A DNA stretch of 64,000 nucleotides from Flavobacteriales bacterium (GCA_016715995.1 JADJXF010000011.1:1-64000), one strand, 5' to 3'; shown: positions 51,361-60,691, counted from the stretch's first letter. The notes: generated by a model from the letters alone, not told the origin. Numbers and translations: made by a program.

Positions 51361-52236
51361 TCAGCCAAGCACCTCCTCCACATTCCCTTTGATGGCGGCC
51401 GTGATGCGCTCCATGGGCAGGTCGTTCACATCGATGCCGAAGGGATCCTCGATCTCCTCGGCGATGAGCTCCAGGCTGGCGAGCACATAGAAGATGAACA
51501 TCACCACGGGGATGGCGATGTAGCCCAGCGAGAACACGAAGCCGAACGGCAGCGTGAGCGTGTAGATGACGATGAATTTCTTGATGAAGCTGCTGTACGA
51601 ATAGGGGATGGGCGTGTTCTTGATCCGCTCGCAGGCGCCGCAGATCTCCAGGAACTGCACCAGCTCCTTGTCCAGCGTGAGCATCTGCTCGCCGGTGATG
51701 TGACCTTCCTTTAGCAGGCGCCGCATGCGCTCGGTCATCAGCTGCACCACCTGCGACGGGATGTGCTTGCTGCGGTCGAAGTCAGTGATCTCCGGATGCG
51801 GATGCGAATCCAGCTCCAGCCGGGTCTTCTCGCGTTGCAGGTGAACGCGCAGCTCGTGGGCGAAGAGGGGGATGAGCTTGGCGTAGAAGGCGCGCGTGGT
51901 GCCGTCATCGGGGATCAGGGCATCCAGCTTCACGGCCAGGTTGCGGCTGGCATTCACCAGTTGCCCCCAGAGCTTGCGGCCCTCCCACCAGCGGTCGTAG
52001 GCGGTGTTGGTGCGGAACACGAGGAGCATGCTGATGGCGAAGCCCAGGAGGCTGTGCATCACCGGGAGGTTGCTCACGAAGCTCTCCTTGCCGAGCTTGA
52101 AGTACATCACCTCAAGCCATCCCACGCCCATGGTGAAGAGCCCCACCACGAGCAGCAGGGGCCACAGCTTCCGGAACGTGTCCGAGCGGTGGATGGCCAT
52201 TGCCCGGAACCAATTGCGCGGATCGTAGGCGATCAT
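51361..52236 (-). CDS. Bestrophin-family channel (UPF0187)
   Basis: 291 aa. N-terminal NWFRAMAIHRSDTFRKLWPLLLVVG, then the Gly-Ala-Asn-rich pore helix region SLLGFAISMLLVFRTNTAYDRWWEGRKLWG, the motif NLAVKLDALIP, and C-terminal LPFGFVFSLGYIAIPVVMFIFYVLASLELIAEEIEDPFG (conserved IEDPFG). Likely pentameric anion or cation channel in the inner membrane. The start is 3 nt past the SDR stop, so the two form an operon. Confidence 0.9.
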   Translation of the reverse strand: MIAYDPRNWFRAMAIHRSDTFRKLWPLLLVVGLFTMGVGWLEVMYFKLGKESFVSNLPVMHSLLGFAISMLLVFRTNTAYDRWWEGRKLWGQLVNASRNLAVKLDALIPDDGTTRAFYAKLIPLFAHELRVHLQREKTRLELDSHPHPEITDFDRSKHIPSQVVQLMTERMRRLLKEGHITGEQMLTLDKELVQFLEICGACERIKNTPIPYSYSSFIKKFIVIYTLTLPFGFVFSLGYIAIPVVMFIFYVLASLELIAEEIEDPFGIDVNDLPMERITAAIKGNVEEVLG

Positions 52237-52239
52237 GAG

Positions 52240-53049
52240 CTATTCGTAATGCTTGCCCACCATACGCTGGAACAGGCGGCCGGGCAGCAGTTTCTTGGCA
52301 AGCACGCTGATCTTCTGAACGCCTTGCGCGACGACGTACGTGGCCTTCGGCCTGGGCGAGGCGATGATCCGCGCCACCACGCGCGCCAGGTCATCCGGAT
52401 CGCGGCTGTAATGCATGCTGCCGCCCAGCACCTGCATGGCCTTGTCGTATCCCGGTTGATGGTCAGGCGTGATGGATTCCGGCCGCAGCCGCATGCCCGC
52501 GATCGGTGTGTTGAACTCGCCCGGCTGCACGTTCACCACATGGATGCCGAATCGCGACAGCTCGATGGCCAGCGCCTCGCCGTAGCGCTCCAGCGCCGCT
52601 TTGCTCGCGCTGTAGAAGGCGCGGTAGGGCAGGCCGAAGTTTCCTGCTATGCTGGTGATGTTGATGATCAGGCCGTGCTTCCTGGCGCGCATGCCGGGGA
52701 GCGCCGCGCGGCAAACGCGGTGCGCGCCGAGCACGTTGGTGTCCAGGAGCTGCATGGCCATCGCAGGGGTGATGTCCTCCGCCGGTCCTTGGATCCCGAG
52801 TCCGGCGTTGTTCACCACCACATCGATGCGTCCTTCCTTATGCAGTATCCCTTCCACGCCACGCACGACGCTCTGCTCATCCGTGATGTCCATGCGCAGG
52901 AGCGTATAGCCGTCGGCCTGCGCGCCATCCTCAACCTTGCGGCCGGTGCCGTAGACCCGATGGCCTTGCGCGGCCAGCCGCAGGCAGATGGCCTGCCCCA
53001 AGCCGCTGCTGCCACCGGTAACCAGCACCACCTTCACGCCATCCGTCAT
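52240..53049 (-). CDS. Short-chain dehydrogenase/reductase
   Basis: 269 aa classical SDR. VLVTGGSSGLGQAICLRLAAQGH (nucleotide-binding), VVNNAGLGIQGP, ITSIAGNFGLPYRAFYSASKAALERYGEALAIEL with catalytic Ser-Tyr-Lys, NVQPGEFNTPIAG. NAD(P)H-dependent oxidoreductase; substrate unknown. The ATG at 53049 is preferred over 53058 because TACCTTGC lies 5 nt upstream. In an operon with bestrophin. Confidence 0.9.
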   Translation of the reverse strand: MTDGVKVVLVTGGSSGLGQAICLRLAAQGHRVYGTGRKVEDGAQADGYTLLRMDITDEQSVVRGVEGILHKEGRIDVVVNNAGLGIQGPAEDITPAMAMQLLDTNVLGAHRVCRAALPGMRARKHGLIINITSIAGNFGLPYRAFYSASKAALERYGEALAIELSRFGIHVVNVQPGEFNTPIAGMRLRPESITPDHQPGYDKAMQVLGGSMHYSRDPDDLARVVARIIASPRPKATYVVAQGVQKISVLAKKLLPGRLFQRMVGKHYE

Positions 53050-53054
53050 GCGGG

Positions 53055-53062
53055 GCAAGGTA
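53055..53062 (-). promoter_or_regulatory. -7 promoter element for the SDR/bestrophin operon
   Basis: TACCTTGC on the minus strand, 5 nt before the ATG at 53049. Confidence 0.45.
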
Positions 53063-53112
53063 GCAGGCGCGCTCCGGTGGCCGGAATCGGAGCTGGTCGG
53101 GTCGGGTTAGGG

Positions 53113-53130
53113 CAAAAAAAGAGGGGCAAG
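53113..53130 (-). terminator. Terminator of the SRP RNA gene
   Basis: The closing stem of the RNA (its CTTGCCCC 3' arm) is followed on the minus strand by TC and seven T, then GCCC. Confidence 0.7.
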
Positions 53131-53220
53131 CGACCCGCATCGCACCGCTACAACCGTCTACCCTTGCTGCCTTCCGGCCCTGGGGGATTCGACGGGAGCT
53201 GGTCGTACGGGACTTGCCCC
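53121..53220 (-). ncRNA. ffs: Signal recognition particle RNA, small bacterial type
   Basis: About 100 nt. The universally conserved apical hairpin GGCCGGAAGGCAGCAAGGG lies at about 53162-53181 on the minus strand, with the GGAA tetraloop and the asymmetric AGCA loop that bind Ffh. The ends pair perfectly (GGGGCAAG with CTTGCCCC). A poly-T terminator follows. It targets nascent inner-membrane proteins with Ffh. Ends estimated from pairing. Confidence 0.93.
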
Positions 53221-53254
53221 GGGCGCGAAAGTAAGTCGTGGCACGCGGTGGAAG

Positions 53255-55675
53255 TCACTGCTTCACCACACGGGTGGTGCGGCGTTCGCCGTTCACGTCG
53301 ATCGTCACCACCAGCACGCCCGCCCGGAAACCGCTCACATCAAGCTCCGCGCGGTTCATGCCAGCCGCAACGTCAAGCGTGCGCTCATGCAGCGTGCGAC
53401 CCGTGACGTCGGCAACGCGGATGCGCGCCACCCCGGCCTGCGCGGATTCCACGCCGAGGGTGAGCGTGCCTTCCACGGGATTCGGGAAAGCGGGCACGGT
53501 GCCATTGATTGGCCGGAAGTAGGCCGTGAGCGAACCGTTCGTCGGGAATGAGCGCTTGAGCTGCGCAGATGGCGAATGCTCGTCGTCGCCGCTGTATCCC
53601 CAATGGCTGAACACGTATCCTTCCATGGCCTCGGCGGTCACGTCGATGTCGTTGCCGTTCCAGTACCAGCCCCTGAAGGGCAGCTCGGGTTCGATGGTGT
53701 TGATCCGCAGCGTGCCTGCGTTGGGCGGGAACACATCGAAATCGAGAAGGGCCGCGTTGGCGAATCCGAACCAGTCGATGGCATGCTGGCGCATATAGCC
53801 GTTGCGGTGCGTGACGAAATGAGGGATGATGCCGAACGCATGCTCCTGATACACGGGGAACCAGCACCCCCAGCGGTTGAAATGCGCCTCGATCTCCGGG
53901 GCGAACACGCCGGTGATCTTATCCACCTCGGCTTGGAAGCGGTCCTCGCGGAACACGGTATTCATCAGGTCCGCCATGCGGTTCATGGCCTGCCGCCTGA
54001 ATTCATTGCGGCCCATCAGCCCGCGGAAGAGCTCGGCATGGAAGAAGCCCGCACGGTGCACGAAGGTCCAGTGGAACATGTCGAGGTCCTCGGGGATCCA
54101 GCCATAGAGCACCATGGTGTCGTCCAGATCGTACATCAGGTAGCGCCATTTCCCTTGGGTCACCGAGGGCTTCCAGTACTTCAGGTTGTTGCTCGGCCAG
54201 TCCACGTTGCCGGCGATCATCTCCACGGCGAAGTAGTCCATCAGGCTGGGCAGGTCGAGCAGGCTGTCCACGTGCGACCAGTTGGCCTCCACGTTCAGGT
54301 CCTGCGTGCGGATGAACTCCTGCAGCAGCCAGGAATGGATCGTATCGCCCTGCATGCTCCAGTTCTCCTCCTCCATCATCAGCACGGAATCGGGGTCGGC
54401 GCCGTAGTTGTAGTGCAGGTGGTCGTTATCGATGCGCTCGCGGATCTCAATCAGTCCCCAGTACCGCCCGTTGATGTAGCAGATGGCCGGCCGGAAGGCG
54501 AGCTCATCGATGTCAAGTCCGTTGTGCATCGATACCTGGTGGAACAGGCCGTCGCGGAAATTGCTCAGGCAGAAATCGCCGCCGGAGTTGCGCAGCACGA
54601 GTGTCTTGAAATCCTCGACGACCCCACGCTCGGGGAAGAAGGGGTACTGCATGGTCTCCGCCCCATACTTGCCCTTCGCCGTGAGGCGCAGCGGACGCTG
54701 GGGGTTCGTGCGCGAACGCCGTCCGCCGTGGATCTTCACGTCAACCTGCTGCGTCAGCCCGCGTGTGCCATTGGCCTCGAAGAACTCCAGGTGAACGGGC
54801 ACTGAACGCTCGCTCCAGAAGTTGGCGCCCCAGTGCGGGTACTCGGGATCGGCGTTCGGCCCCATCATGTACAGACCATAGGTCTCATGGAACATGCTGT
54901 CCGGGTCCACGGCGAGCGAGACGACGGGCAAGGTGTGGTGCGCGCCGATCAGGTAGGTGGCCGATGTGATGTCGGAAGGCAGCCATTCCGCGCGATAGGC
55001 CCGAGCGAGCACGATGATGGTGCTGTCGAGGATCATCGGCGCGCTGGCAACGGGCGCTGCCTCATCCGGCTCGCGACCGCTGATGGTCCAATGGACCGTG
55101 CTGTTCGGCGATGAAACGCTGATCGCAGCGCCTTGCGTCGTATAGCCCGGAGCAGCGTTGAAGACGGGCATAGGCGCATAGCCCAGGTAGGAAGGACCGG
55201 TGTTCGGCGCGTTCGGTGTCGGCGTATCGAAATAGCGCAGCTCTCCGGAGACGAGGCCCAGGGTGTGGTCGGCGCGCAGGCGCGGGACATCAATCACTTC
55301 CACCGGTTCCCAGGCCAGGTTGCTCAACACGAGGCGCTCGCCGTTCATGTCGATCCCGAAGGGGAAGCGGTCCTCGTCTTCACCGGAAAGGAAGACAACC
55401 AATTCCCCGGGAGCGAGCAGGGCCGATGGAAGGCGCCAGCCCCAGGGTTCGCTCGGCTTGTCGCTGAGGTAGTAGTCGTGAAGGTCGATGGTGGTGGAGC
55501 CGATATTCATCAGCTCGATCCAATCCGGGCTATCGCTCTCCGCGGTGGCGAGCGCATGCACGTTGTTGGAGCACACCTCGTTGATCCTCAACTGCGCCGA
55601 GGATCGCGCCGCCAGCCCGCAACACGCGAGCAATGCCAGGATGGCGAGATTGGATTGGGTTCGCGGGGCGCGCAT
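53255..55675 (-). CDS. CotH-kinase-family protein with lamin-tail domain and T9SS sorting signal
   Basis: 806 aa. Signal peptide (SNLAILALLACCGLAARSSAQ), lamin-tail-like domain (LRINEVCSNNVHALATAESDSPDWIELMNIG), a chitobiase/Fn3-like part (STVHWTISGREPDEAAPV), CotH kinase domain (VDVKIHGGRRSRTNPQRPLRLTAK, LVLRNSGGDF, CYINGRYWGLIEIRERID, KWRYLMYDLDDTM), a C-terminal beta segment and a Por sorting domain ending RTTRVVKQ. CotH proteins are atypical protein kinases in spore coats; here it is surface-exported. ATG at 55675 chosen; a GTG at 55690 overlaps the -7 element. Confidence 0.9.
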   Translation of the reverse strand: MRAPRTQSNLAILALLACCGLAARSSAQLRINEVCSNNVHALATAESDSPDWIELMNIGSTTIDLHDYYLSDKPSEPWGWRLPSALLAPGELVVFLSGEDEDRFPFGIDMNGERLVLSNLAWEPVEVIDVPRLRADHTLGLVSGELRYFDTPTPNAPNTGPSYLGYAPMPVFNAAPGYTTQGAAISVSSPNSTVHWTISGREPDEAAPVASAPMILDSTIIVLARAYRAEWLPSDITSATYLIGAHHTLPVVSLAVDPDSMFHETYGLYMMGPNADPEYPHWGANFWSERSVPVHLEFFEANGTRGLTQQVDVKIHGGRRSRTNPQRPLRLTAKGKYGAETMQYPFFPERGVVEDFKTLVLRNSGGDFCLSNFRDGLFHQVSMHNGLDIDELAFRPAICYINGRYWGLIEIRERIDNDHLHYNYGADPDSVLMMEEENWSMQGDTIHSWLLQEFIRTQDLNVEANWSHVDSLLDLPSLMDYFAVEMIAGNVDWPSNNLKYWKPSVTQGKWRYLMYDLDDTMVLYGWIPEDLDMFHWTFVHRAGFFHAELFRGLMGRNEFRRQAMNRMADLMNTVFREDRFQAEVDKITGVFAPEIEAHFNRWGCWFPVYQEHAFGIIPHFVTHRNGYMRQHAIDWFGFANAALLDFDVFPPNAGTLRINTIEPELPFRGWYWNGNDIDVTAEAMEGYVFSHWGYSGDDEHSPSAQLKRSFPTNGSLTAYFRPINGTVPAFPNPVEGTLTLGVESAQAGVARIRVADVTGRTLHERTLDVAAGMNRAELDVSGFRAGVLVVTIDVNGERRTTRVVKQ

Positions 55676-55689
55676 CGGATGACAGGACA

Positions 55690-55697
55690 CGAAGGTA
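55690..55697 (-). promoter_or_regulatory. -7 promoter element for the CotH gene
   Basis: TACCTTCG on the minus strand, 14 nt before the ATG at 55675. Confidence 0.45.
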
Positions 55698-55758
55698 CCG
55701 GTGCGTGCTGCCCGGGTCCACAGGTTGTGCTCCGGTTATCGACCGATGATCGTGGCCG

Positions 55759-57079
55759 TCAGGGGATCACGACCCGAGCGACACGCCGCTGATCGACGGA
55801 TACGCATTCGACCAGATGGATTCCCGAGCCCAGTTGCCGCAATGGCATGGGCTGACCTGTCCAGCGCGTTTCCATCAGCACACGGCCGAGGCCATCCAGT
55901 ATCCGTACGCCGCTGCCGATCGGTGCGCCGACGAGCACCAGCCCATCGCGCGTTGCCGCAGCGCTGAATGCTTCTGGTTCATCCCAAGTCTCAAGGTTGG
56001 TGCTCACGCCGAACACATCCTCGAATGCTTCGGCATAGGTGTACGATCCGGCGCAAACGGCCGCCGCGTCCCAGTTGATGCTCCAGGTCATGAGGCCGCG
56101 CAGGCCGGGGTAGGCATCCATGCGCGTGTACGTGCCGGGTTGCGGTCCGTCGCCGCGCAGGTAGTCCACGGCAGCAGCGATCACCGCCGGCGCCACGTAT
56201 CCGCCACCGGCGGCCAGCGGGCAAGCAGGCAATCCGATGGCCACCTTCCCTTGCGGCAAAGGCTCGAAGAAGCCGCCATTGGTGGGGAATCCCTGCAGCA
56301 GCGCTTCGGTCTGGCTCACGATGAAGTCGGCCGTGCTTTGCGTGTAGATGCCGCCATCGATCCCGTACATGCTGCCGCTGTTGTACAGCTGCACCTGCAA
56401 AATGTCGATGCGGTCGCGCAGCGCATGGATCAGGGGCAGGTACGCGCCCCAGATGCCGCCGAAAGCACCTTGGCCGCCTTGCACATAAGCCGTCTCGGGG
56501 GCCATGGTGAGCATCATCGGCGCGCCATTGGCCAGCTCGAATGCATCAGCGATGGCATTCACCGCATCGATCGAAGCGAACGATGGTCACATCGGTCGGT
56601 GCCGCAATGGTGCCGCCGGAGATGGCCACGGAACTGCCCTCCAAGTCGATGTCGATCCCATCGAAGCCGTAGGTGCCGATGATGCCGAGCATGCTCGCGA
56701 CGAACTCATCGCGCTCCTGGTCGCTGTCGAGGTGGACGCTCGCATTGGCGCCGCCGACGCTGATGAGCACCTTCTTCCCCAGTGACTGAAGCGCACTCAC
56801 CTGCGCGATGAACGCGCCCTGCGATGTGCCGCTGGGCGCGAAAAGCATCTGATGACTGGTGCCCACCGCCGGTTCCGCGAAGGCGACCTCGATCACGGTG
56901 TACCGCGGGTCGACCGTGCTCAGCTCGAGGTACGGGGCGCTGGCATCGTTCCAGTTGTGCCAGTAGCCGATCAGGTCGGGGACTTGGGCGAGGCTGCTCG
57001 CTGCGTTGATCAGCAGCGCGAAGGTGATGCAACGCACGACGTTGGATTTGCGGCAAGCTAGCCCGGTGCGCATTCCCAT
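55759..57079 (-). CDS. GH18 chitinase with T9SS sorting domain, frameshifted
   Basis: Frame-corrected product about 440 aa. The first frame (57079 to about 56573) has a signal peptide (CITFALLINAASSLAQ) and the GH18 barrel start: DLIGYWHNWND, KKVLISVGGANASVHL, and the catalytic FDGIDIDLEG (DxxDxDxE). The second (to 55759) has the barrel end (MMLTMAPETAYVQG, LQVQLYNSGSMYG, KVAIGLPACPL, RGLMTWSINWD) and a Por domain (VRILDGLGRVLMETRW ... RRVARVVIP). An extra base at about 56572 breaks them; removal gives VRFIDAVNAIADAF. Extracellular chitin degradation predicted. Confidence 0.85.
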
Positions 57080-57117
57080 GAGGGCCCCTTAGACCAAGGC
57101 CTTCCATGAAGCGACCA

Positions 57118-57519
57118 TCACGCCGTGCGCGCGCCGATTCGTCCACCCATCCACGCCATGGGCAGGTAGGCCACGATCAGGTCCAGCGCGATGAACCACG
57201 CTGGTGCTGGGATCATGAATGCCGCCGCGATGCCGCCCAGCAAGTGCAGCCCACCCACCACCAGCGCGAAGGTCATCTTGCGTGTGGCCGCGATGAGCGC
57301 TGCGATGCCTCCTCCAATCAAGGAAGGCAGCGCATGCGCCACGAACGGGGAGAGGAGGTGCTTGGCTTCGAGCAGGGAATAGGTGCTCATATCATTCGGG
57401 TCGAAACCCTCGGGGGTGCCGACAAGCTTCATCATGATGCCCAGCAGCAGGCCGTTCAAGAAGACGCAAGCGGCTGCACCGATGAGGACGGCGAGTATGT
57501 TGCGAAGCACGGGGTTCAC
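57118..57519 (-). CDS. Small polytopic membrane protein
   Basis: 133 aa from a GTG start (MNPVLRNILAVLIGAAACVFLNGLLLGIMMKLVG). Four TM helices with Gly/Ala-rich sequence. No family recognised. Downstream of cvfB on the same strand with 54 nt between. Confidence 0.65.
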   Translation of the reverse strand: MNPVLRNILAVLIGAAACVFLNGLLLGIMMKLVGTPEGFDPNDMSTYSLLEAKHLLSPFVAHALPSLIGGGIAALIAATRKMTFALVVGGLHLLGGIAAAFMIPAPAWFIALDLIVAYLPMAWMGGRIGARTA

Positions 57520-57573
57520 GTGCGGCGGATTGGTGTGTAGCGAGATTGCGACAAGAGATCCTCCTCGACGAAT

Positions 57574-58407
57574 CTAACCGGCCCAAACGATCCCATCTTC
57601 ACCGATCCGCACGAGGCGCTCTTTGTACAACGCGCCCAGTGCCTTCTTGAAGGCCTTCTTGCTGATGCCGAACTCCGTGTAGATGTCCTCTGCCGAGCTC
57701 TTATCGGTCAGCGGCAGCATGCCCTTCGCTTCCAGACGCTTCGCGAGCAGTGCGGTGTGCGCGTCGATGTATTGCCGGTAGCCGATCGGTTGCAGCACGA
57801 TGTCCAGCTTGCTATCGGGACGCACCTGCTTCACGTAGCCCGTAAGCCGGTCGCCAATGGACACGGGCTTGAACACCTCGTTGGCGTGGACCAATCCATG
57901 GTGCGCGTTATTCACGATCACCGAATAGCCGAGGTCGCTGCTGCCGAACACCAGGAGGTCCACCTTCTCGCCCTTGGCCACGGTCAATTCGCTGTTGTCA
58001 AGGAAGCGGTCGATGCGCGTGCTGCCGTAGGGCTGGTCGGTCTCATCATCCAAGGCTACACGCACCACGTACCATCGCCCTTCCTCCATGGGCTTCTTCT
58101 GCTCCTCGTGCGGCACGAGCAATGCTGGCTCAACTCCCCAATCCACCAGTGCCCCGGCGCCGCGGATGCGGGCGACTCGCATGTTCGCGAATTCGCCAAT
58201 CTGGGCTTTGGGCAGCTTGGTGGTGGCGGAATGCTGGCCTTCCCGATCGCGGTACACGAAGACACGCAACGCATCTCCTTCCTTGCTCTCTTTCGGCTGT
58301 TCAGCTTTCGGCAACAGTACTTCCGCAGCATCGTCATCGCCAAGGATCAAGCCTTCACTGGTATGGCGGAGAATGATCAGGTTCTGAGTGCGGCCGGTGC
58401 GTATCAC
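57574..58407 (-). CDS. CvfB-like S1-domain RNA-binding protein
   Basis: 277 aa from GTG at 58407, giving MIRTGRTQNLIILRHTSEGLILGDDDAAEVLLP, the CvfB-type N-terminus. Two or three S1/OB-like domains (GEFANMRVARIRGAGALVDWGVEPALLVPHEEQ, GDRLTGYVKQVRPDSKLDIVLQPIGY) and a C-terminal winged-helix (SAEDIYTEFGISKKAFKKALGALYKERLVRI). In Staphylococcus CvfB affects virulence gene expression by RNA binding. The upstream extension to 58866 is a shadow; TACCTTTCG lies 6-7 nt before the GTG. Confidence 0.9.
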   Translation of the reverse strand: MIRTGRTQNLIILRHTSEGLILGDDDAAEVLLPKAEQPKESKEGDALRVFVYRDREGQHSATTKLPKAQIGEFANMRVARIRGAGALVDWGVEPALLVPHEEQKKPMEEGRWYVVRVALDDETDQPYGSTRIDRFLDNSELTVAKGEKVDLLVFGSSDLGYSVIVNNAHHGLVHANEVFKPVSIGDRLTGYVKQVRPDSKLDIVLQPIGYRQYIDAHTALLAKRLEAKGMLPLTDKSSAEDIYTEFGISKKAFKKALGALYKERLVRIGEDGIVWAG

Positions 58408-58413
58408 GATGAG

Positions 58414-58422
58414 CGAAAGGTA
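58414..58422 (-). promoter_or_regulatory. -7 promoter element for the cvfB-like gene
   Basis: TACCTTTCG on the minus strand, 6 nt before the GTG start at 58407. It supports that start over upstream ones. Confidence 0.5.
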
Positions 58423-58519
58423 GTCCGTGCGCCGAATTCCTCGCGCTCCTCGGCGTGCAGGTGGCCGATGATCTCCAGCGCGCACTATTGTTCCGTTAAG
58501 GAGCGACCACAGTGAAGGA

Positions 58520-58527
58520 TACCTTGC
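58520..58527 (+). promoter_or_regulatory. -7 promoter element for the YjdM gene
   Basis: TACCTTGC, 19 nt before the ATG at 58547. Confidence 0.35.
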
Positions 58528-58546
58528 GCGCCATTCCCGCCGGTCC

Positions 58547-58885
58547 ATGAGCGATTCCCCCACCTGTCCGAATTGCAAATCCGCCTTCGCGTATCCCACC
58601 GGCACCTCTTGGATGTGTCCCGAGTGCGGCCACGAGTGGAACCAGGACGAGGTCGACGCGGAGAACGCGCCCGCTGTGGTGAAGGATGCCAATGGCAACA
58701 TCCTGAAGGACGGCGACGATGTGGTGATGGTCAAGGACCTCGCCGTGAAGGGCGCACCGAAGGCATTGAAGGCGGGCACCAAGGTGCGTGGCATCAAGCT
58801 CGTGGACGGTGACCACAACATCGATTGCCGGATCGAAGGCTTCGGGGCGATGGCGCTGAAGAGCATCTACGTGAAGAAGGCTTGA
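58547..58885 (+). CDS. yjdM: YjdM/PhnA zinc-ribbon protein
   Basis: 112 aa. N-terminal zinc ribbon CPNCKSAF ... CPECGHEW, then the PhnA C-terminal beta domain (VVKDANGNILKDGDDVVMVKDLAVKGAPKALKAGTKVRGIKLVDGDHNIDCRI). Despite the old name it is not required for phosphonate use. Length is normal. Confidence 0.93.
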   Translation: MSDSPTCPNCKSAFAYPTGTSWMCPECGHEWNQDEVDAENAPAVVKDANGNILKDGDDVVMVKDLAVKGAPKALKAGTKVRGIKLVDGDHNIDCRIEGFGAMALKSIYVKKA

Positions 58886-59059
58886 GTCCTTCACTCACGT
58901 CCCGTTCCCAACTGAGATCAGCACTTCGGTCATGTGATTGAACCGGCCGCGCAGCGCCAAAGGTCGGCACCGCTTCAGCCAGGAATCCCGGAGCCAGCAG
59001 ACGATGCGGACCGAAGTGGGCGCGGATATGGCGCGAAGGTCAGAAGCACGGTGGCATGC

Positions 59060-59067
59060 TAAATTTC
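59060..59067 (+). promoter_or_regulatory. -7 promoter element for the DinB-like gene
   Basis: TAAATTTC (then G), 4 nt before the ATG at 59072. The gap 58886-59059 upstream shows no gene. Confidence 0.45.
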
Positions 59068-59071
59068 GTCC

Positions 59072-59566
59072 ATGAACACCAGTGGACTCGCACCGATCCT
59101 CGCCAGCATCTTCGCAGAAATCACCACCGGAGCTTCGCCAAGGGGGGGCTTCGTGCTCAACGCTGGTGACCCTGGGCTGCTGGCTTCACTGGATGGGCTC
59201 AGCGCGGAGGAAGCCTCCAGCGCGTCACACGGGGGCGCCACCCTCGCAGCCCATGCCGCGCACGTGAGCTATGGCCTCTCCCTGATGAACACATGGGCCA
59301 CCGCGGGCGGCAACCCCTTCGCCAACGCGCGGTGGCAGGACGCCTGGAAGATCACCGCTGTGGACGATGCGCGCTGGAAAGAGATCCGTGAAGCGCTGCG
59401 ACAGGAGGTGATGCTGTGGCAGGAAGCGCTCCGGTCGCCGCGCGAGGCGGAGGACATCGAGCTGAGTGGGATGATCGGCAGCGTGGCGCATACGGCCTAC
59501 CACTTGGGGGCGATGCGGCAGATCCACGCGCGCATCAGGGGGCCGAGGGATCCGTCGGAGAGGTAG
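59072..59566 (+). CDS. DinB-like four-helix protein
   Basis: 164 aa. Helical DinB/YfiT pattern with an N-terminal AAHAAHVSYGLSL and a C-terminal VAHTAYHLGAMRQI; His residues in both fit the metal-binding triad of the DinB fold. Possibly a bacillithiol- or mycothiol-like transferase relative; substrate unknown. Confidence 0.8.
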   Translation: MNTSGLAPILASIFAEITTGASPRGGFVLNAGDPGLLASLDGLSAEEASSASHGGATLAAHAAHVSYGLSLMNTWATAGGNPFANARWQDAWKITAVDDARWKEIREALRQEVMLWQEALRSPREAEDIELSGMIGSVAHTAYHLGAMRQIHARIRGPRDPSER

Positions 59567-59715
59567 GGTCTTGGCCGGGGAACGGCCTCGGGCGGGACTT
59601 CGGGAACCGCCGTCGGAGCAGGAACGAGCAAGGGGTGAAGTTTGCACGGGCCGCAGGAATCGCAACTGCATAGCAACGCGGATCACCGACCATCTTTGTG
59701 AGACAACTAGAAGCC

Positions 59716-60138
59716 ATGGCGAAAGCGGAACTGAAGACCAAGGAGACCACCGCCAGCGTGAACGCCTTCATCGACAAGCAGCCCGAAGCTGTTGCGACTG
59801 ACTGTCGAACACTCATCAAGCTGATGAAGAAGGCCACCGGCGAAGCGCCGAGGATGTGGGGCGCCAGCATGGTGGGCTTCGGGCGCTACCACTACAAGGG
59901 AAAGAGCGGCCGCGAGGGCGAGTGGATGGTCACCGGATTCAGCCCGCGCAAGACGGCGCTGTCGCTGTACATCCTGATGGGCTTCGAGAAAGAGGCGGCA
60001 TTGATGAAGAAGCTCGGCAAGCACAGTACGGGCGTAGGCTGCCTCTACATCAAGCAGTTGAGCGATGTGGATCTGAAGTTGTTGGAAGAATTGATCGTGA
60101 AAGGGGTGAAGGCGATGGAGAAGCAGCGGATCAAGTAG
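59716..60138 (+). CDS. DUF1801 protein
   Basis: 140 aa. TTASVNAFIDKQPEAVATDCRTLIKLMKKATGEAPRMWGASMVGFGRYHYKGKSGREGEWMVTGFSPRKTALSLYIL is the typical YdhG/DUF1801 (iron-chaperone-like fold) sequence; ends KQLSDVDLKLLEELI. ATG at 59716 keeps the family N-terminus. CATCTTTG lies 20 nt upstream. Confidence 0.9.
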   Translation: MAKAELKTKETTASVNAFIDKQPEAVATDCRTLIKLMKKATGEAPRMWGASMVGFGRYHYKGKSGREGEWMVTGFSPRKTALSLYILMGFEKEAALMKKLGKHSTGVGCLYIKQLSDVDLKLLEELIVKGVKAMEKQRIK

Positions 60139-60158
60139 ACTGCTGGTCAAGATTCCGG

Positions 60159-60596
60159 CTACGGCGCCTCGAAGTACCACACGTCCCGGTTGATTATGCC
60201 GGTGGGCTCATCGCGCACCACAACCGCGCACCGTTTGCCCAATGAGGCCGGGCCCGATCCGAATGGGAACCGGGTGATCTCCGGTTCTGCGGCCAGGAAG
60301 TCCTTCACCGACTGCCCCGATGCTCGGATGACCACCCAGAAGCCGCCGTGGTGCTGTTCACGCCAGGCCATGCGGTGATCATCCATGAAGATCGCTACAG
60401 GGCTGGTGTCGTCCTCCCCCGCACAGCGTTCCTTGAAGCGCGCGAAGTCCACGCTGTCCAGCACGGAGAGGAATTGCGGCCCCCAGTAGTGCGGCCGTGG
60501 CGGTGCGCGGGTGGTGGTCTTCGCCGTGTTCGTCTGGGCGAACAGCACCACGGGCAGTAGAAGAAGGAACAATGTGGCGAGACGGTTGTGCAGCAT
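60159..60596 (-). CDS. Secreted protein of unknown function
   Basis: 145 aa. Signal peptide MLHNRLATLFLLLLPVVLFAQ followed by a Thr/Arg-rich linker and a small globular part (GPQFLSVLDSVDFARFKERCAG, GGFWVVIRASGQSVKDFLA). No family recognised. Convergent with the DUF1801 gene. Confidence 0.65.
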   Translation of the reverse strand: MLHNRLATLFLLLLPVVLFAQTNTAKTTTRAPPRPHYWGPQFLSVLDSVDFARFKERCAGEDDTSPVAIFMDDHRMAWREQHHGGFWVVIRASGQSVKDFLAAEPEITRFPFGSGPASLGKRCAVVVRDEPTGIINRDVWYFEAP

Positions 60597-60691
60597 ACGT
60601 GCAGGCTGTACACGGCAGAGGGAAAGTGTTCAGTGCGTGGCTTCCGGCGCATCGTGACATGCTTTCTATTCTTAGCGCGACCGCATCCACC

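Noticed and set aside
53576..54805. 409-codon plus-strand frame
   Set aside because: Antisense to the CotH kinase gene, compositionally biased, no homologous pattern.
58408..58546. Remnant peptide ALEIIGHLHAEEREEFG before cvfB
   Set aside because: Preceded by an in-frame stop and no start codon; too short to support.
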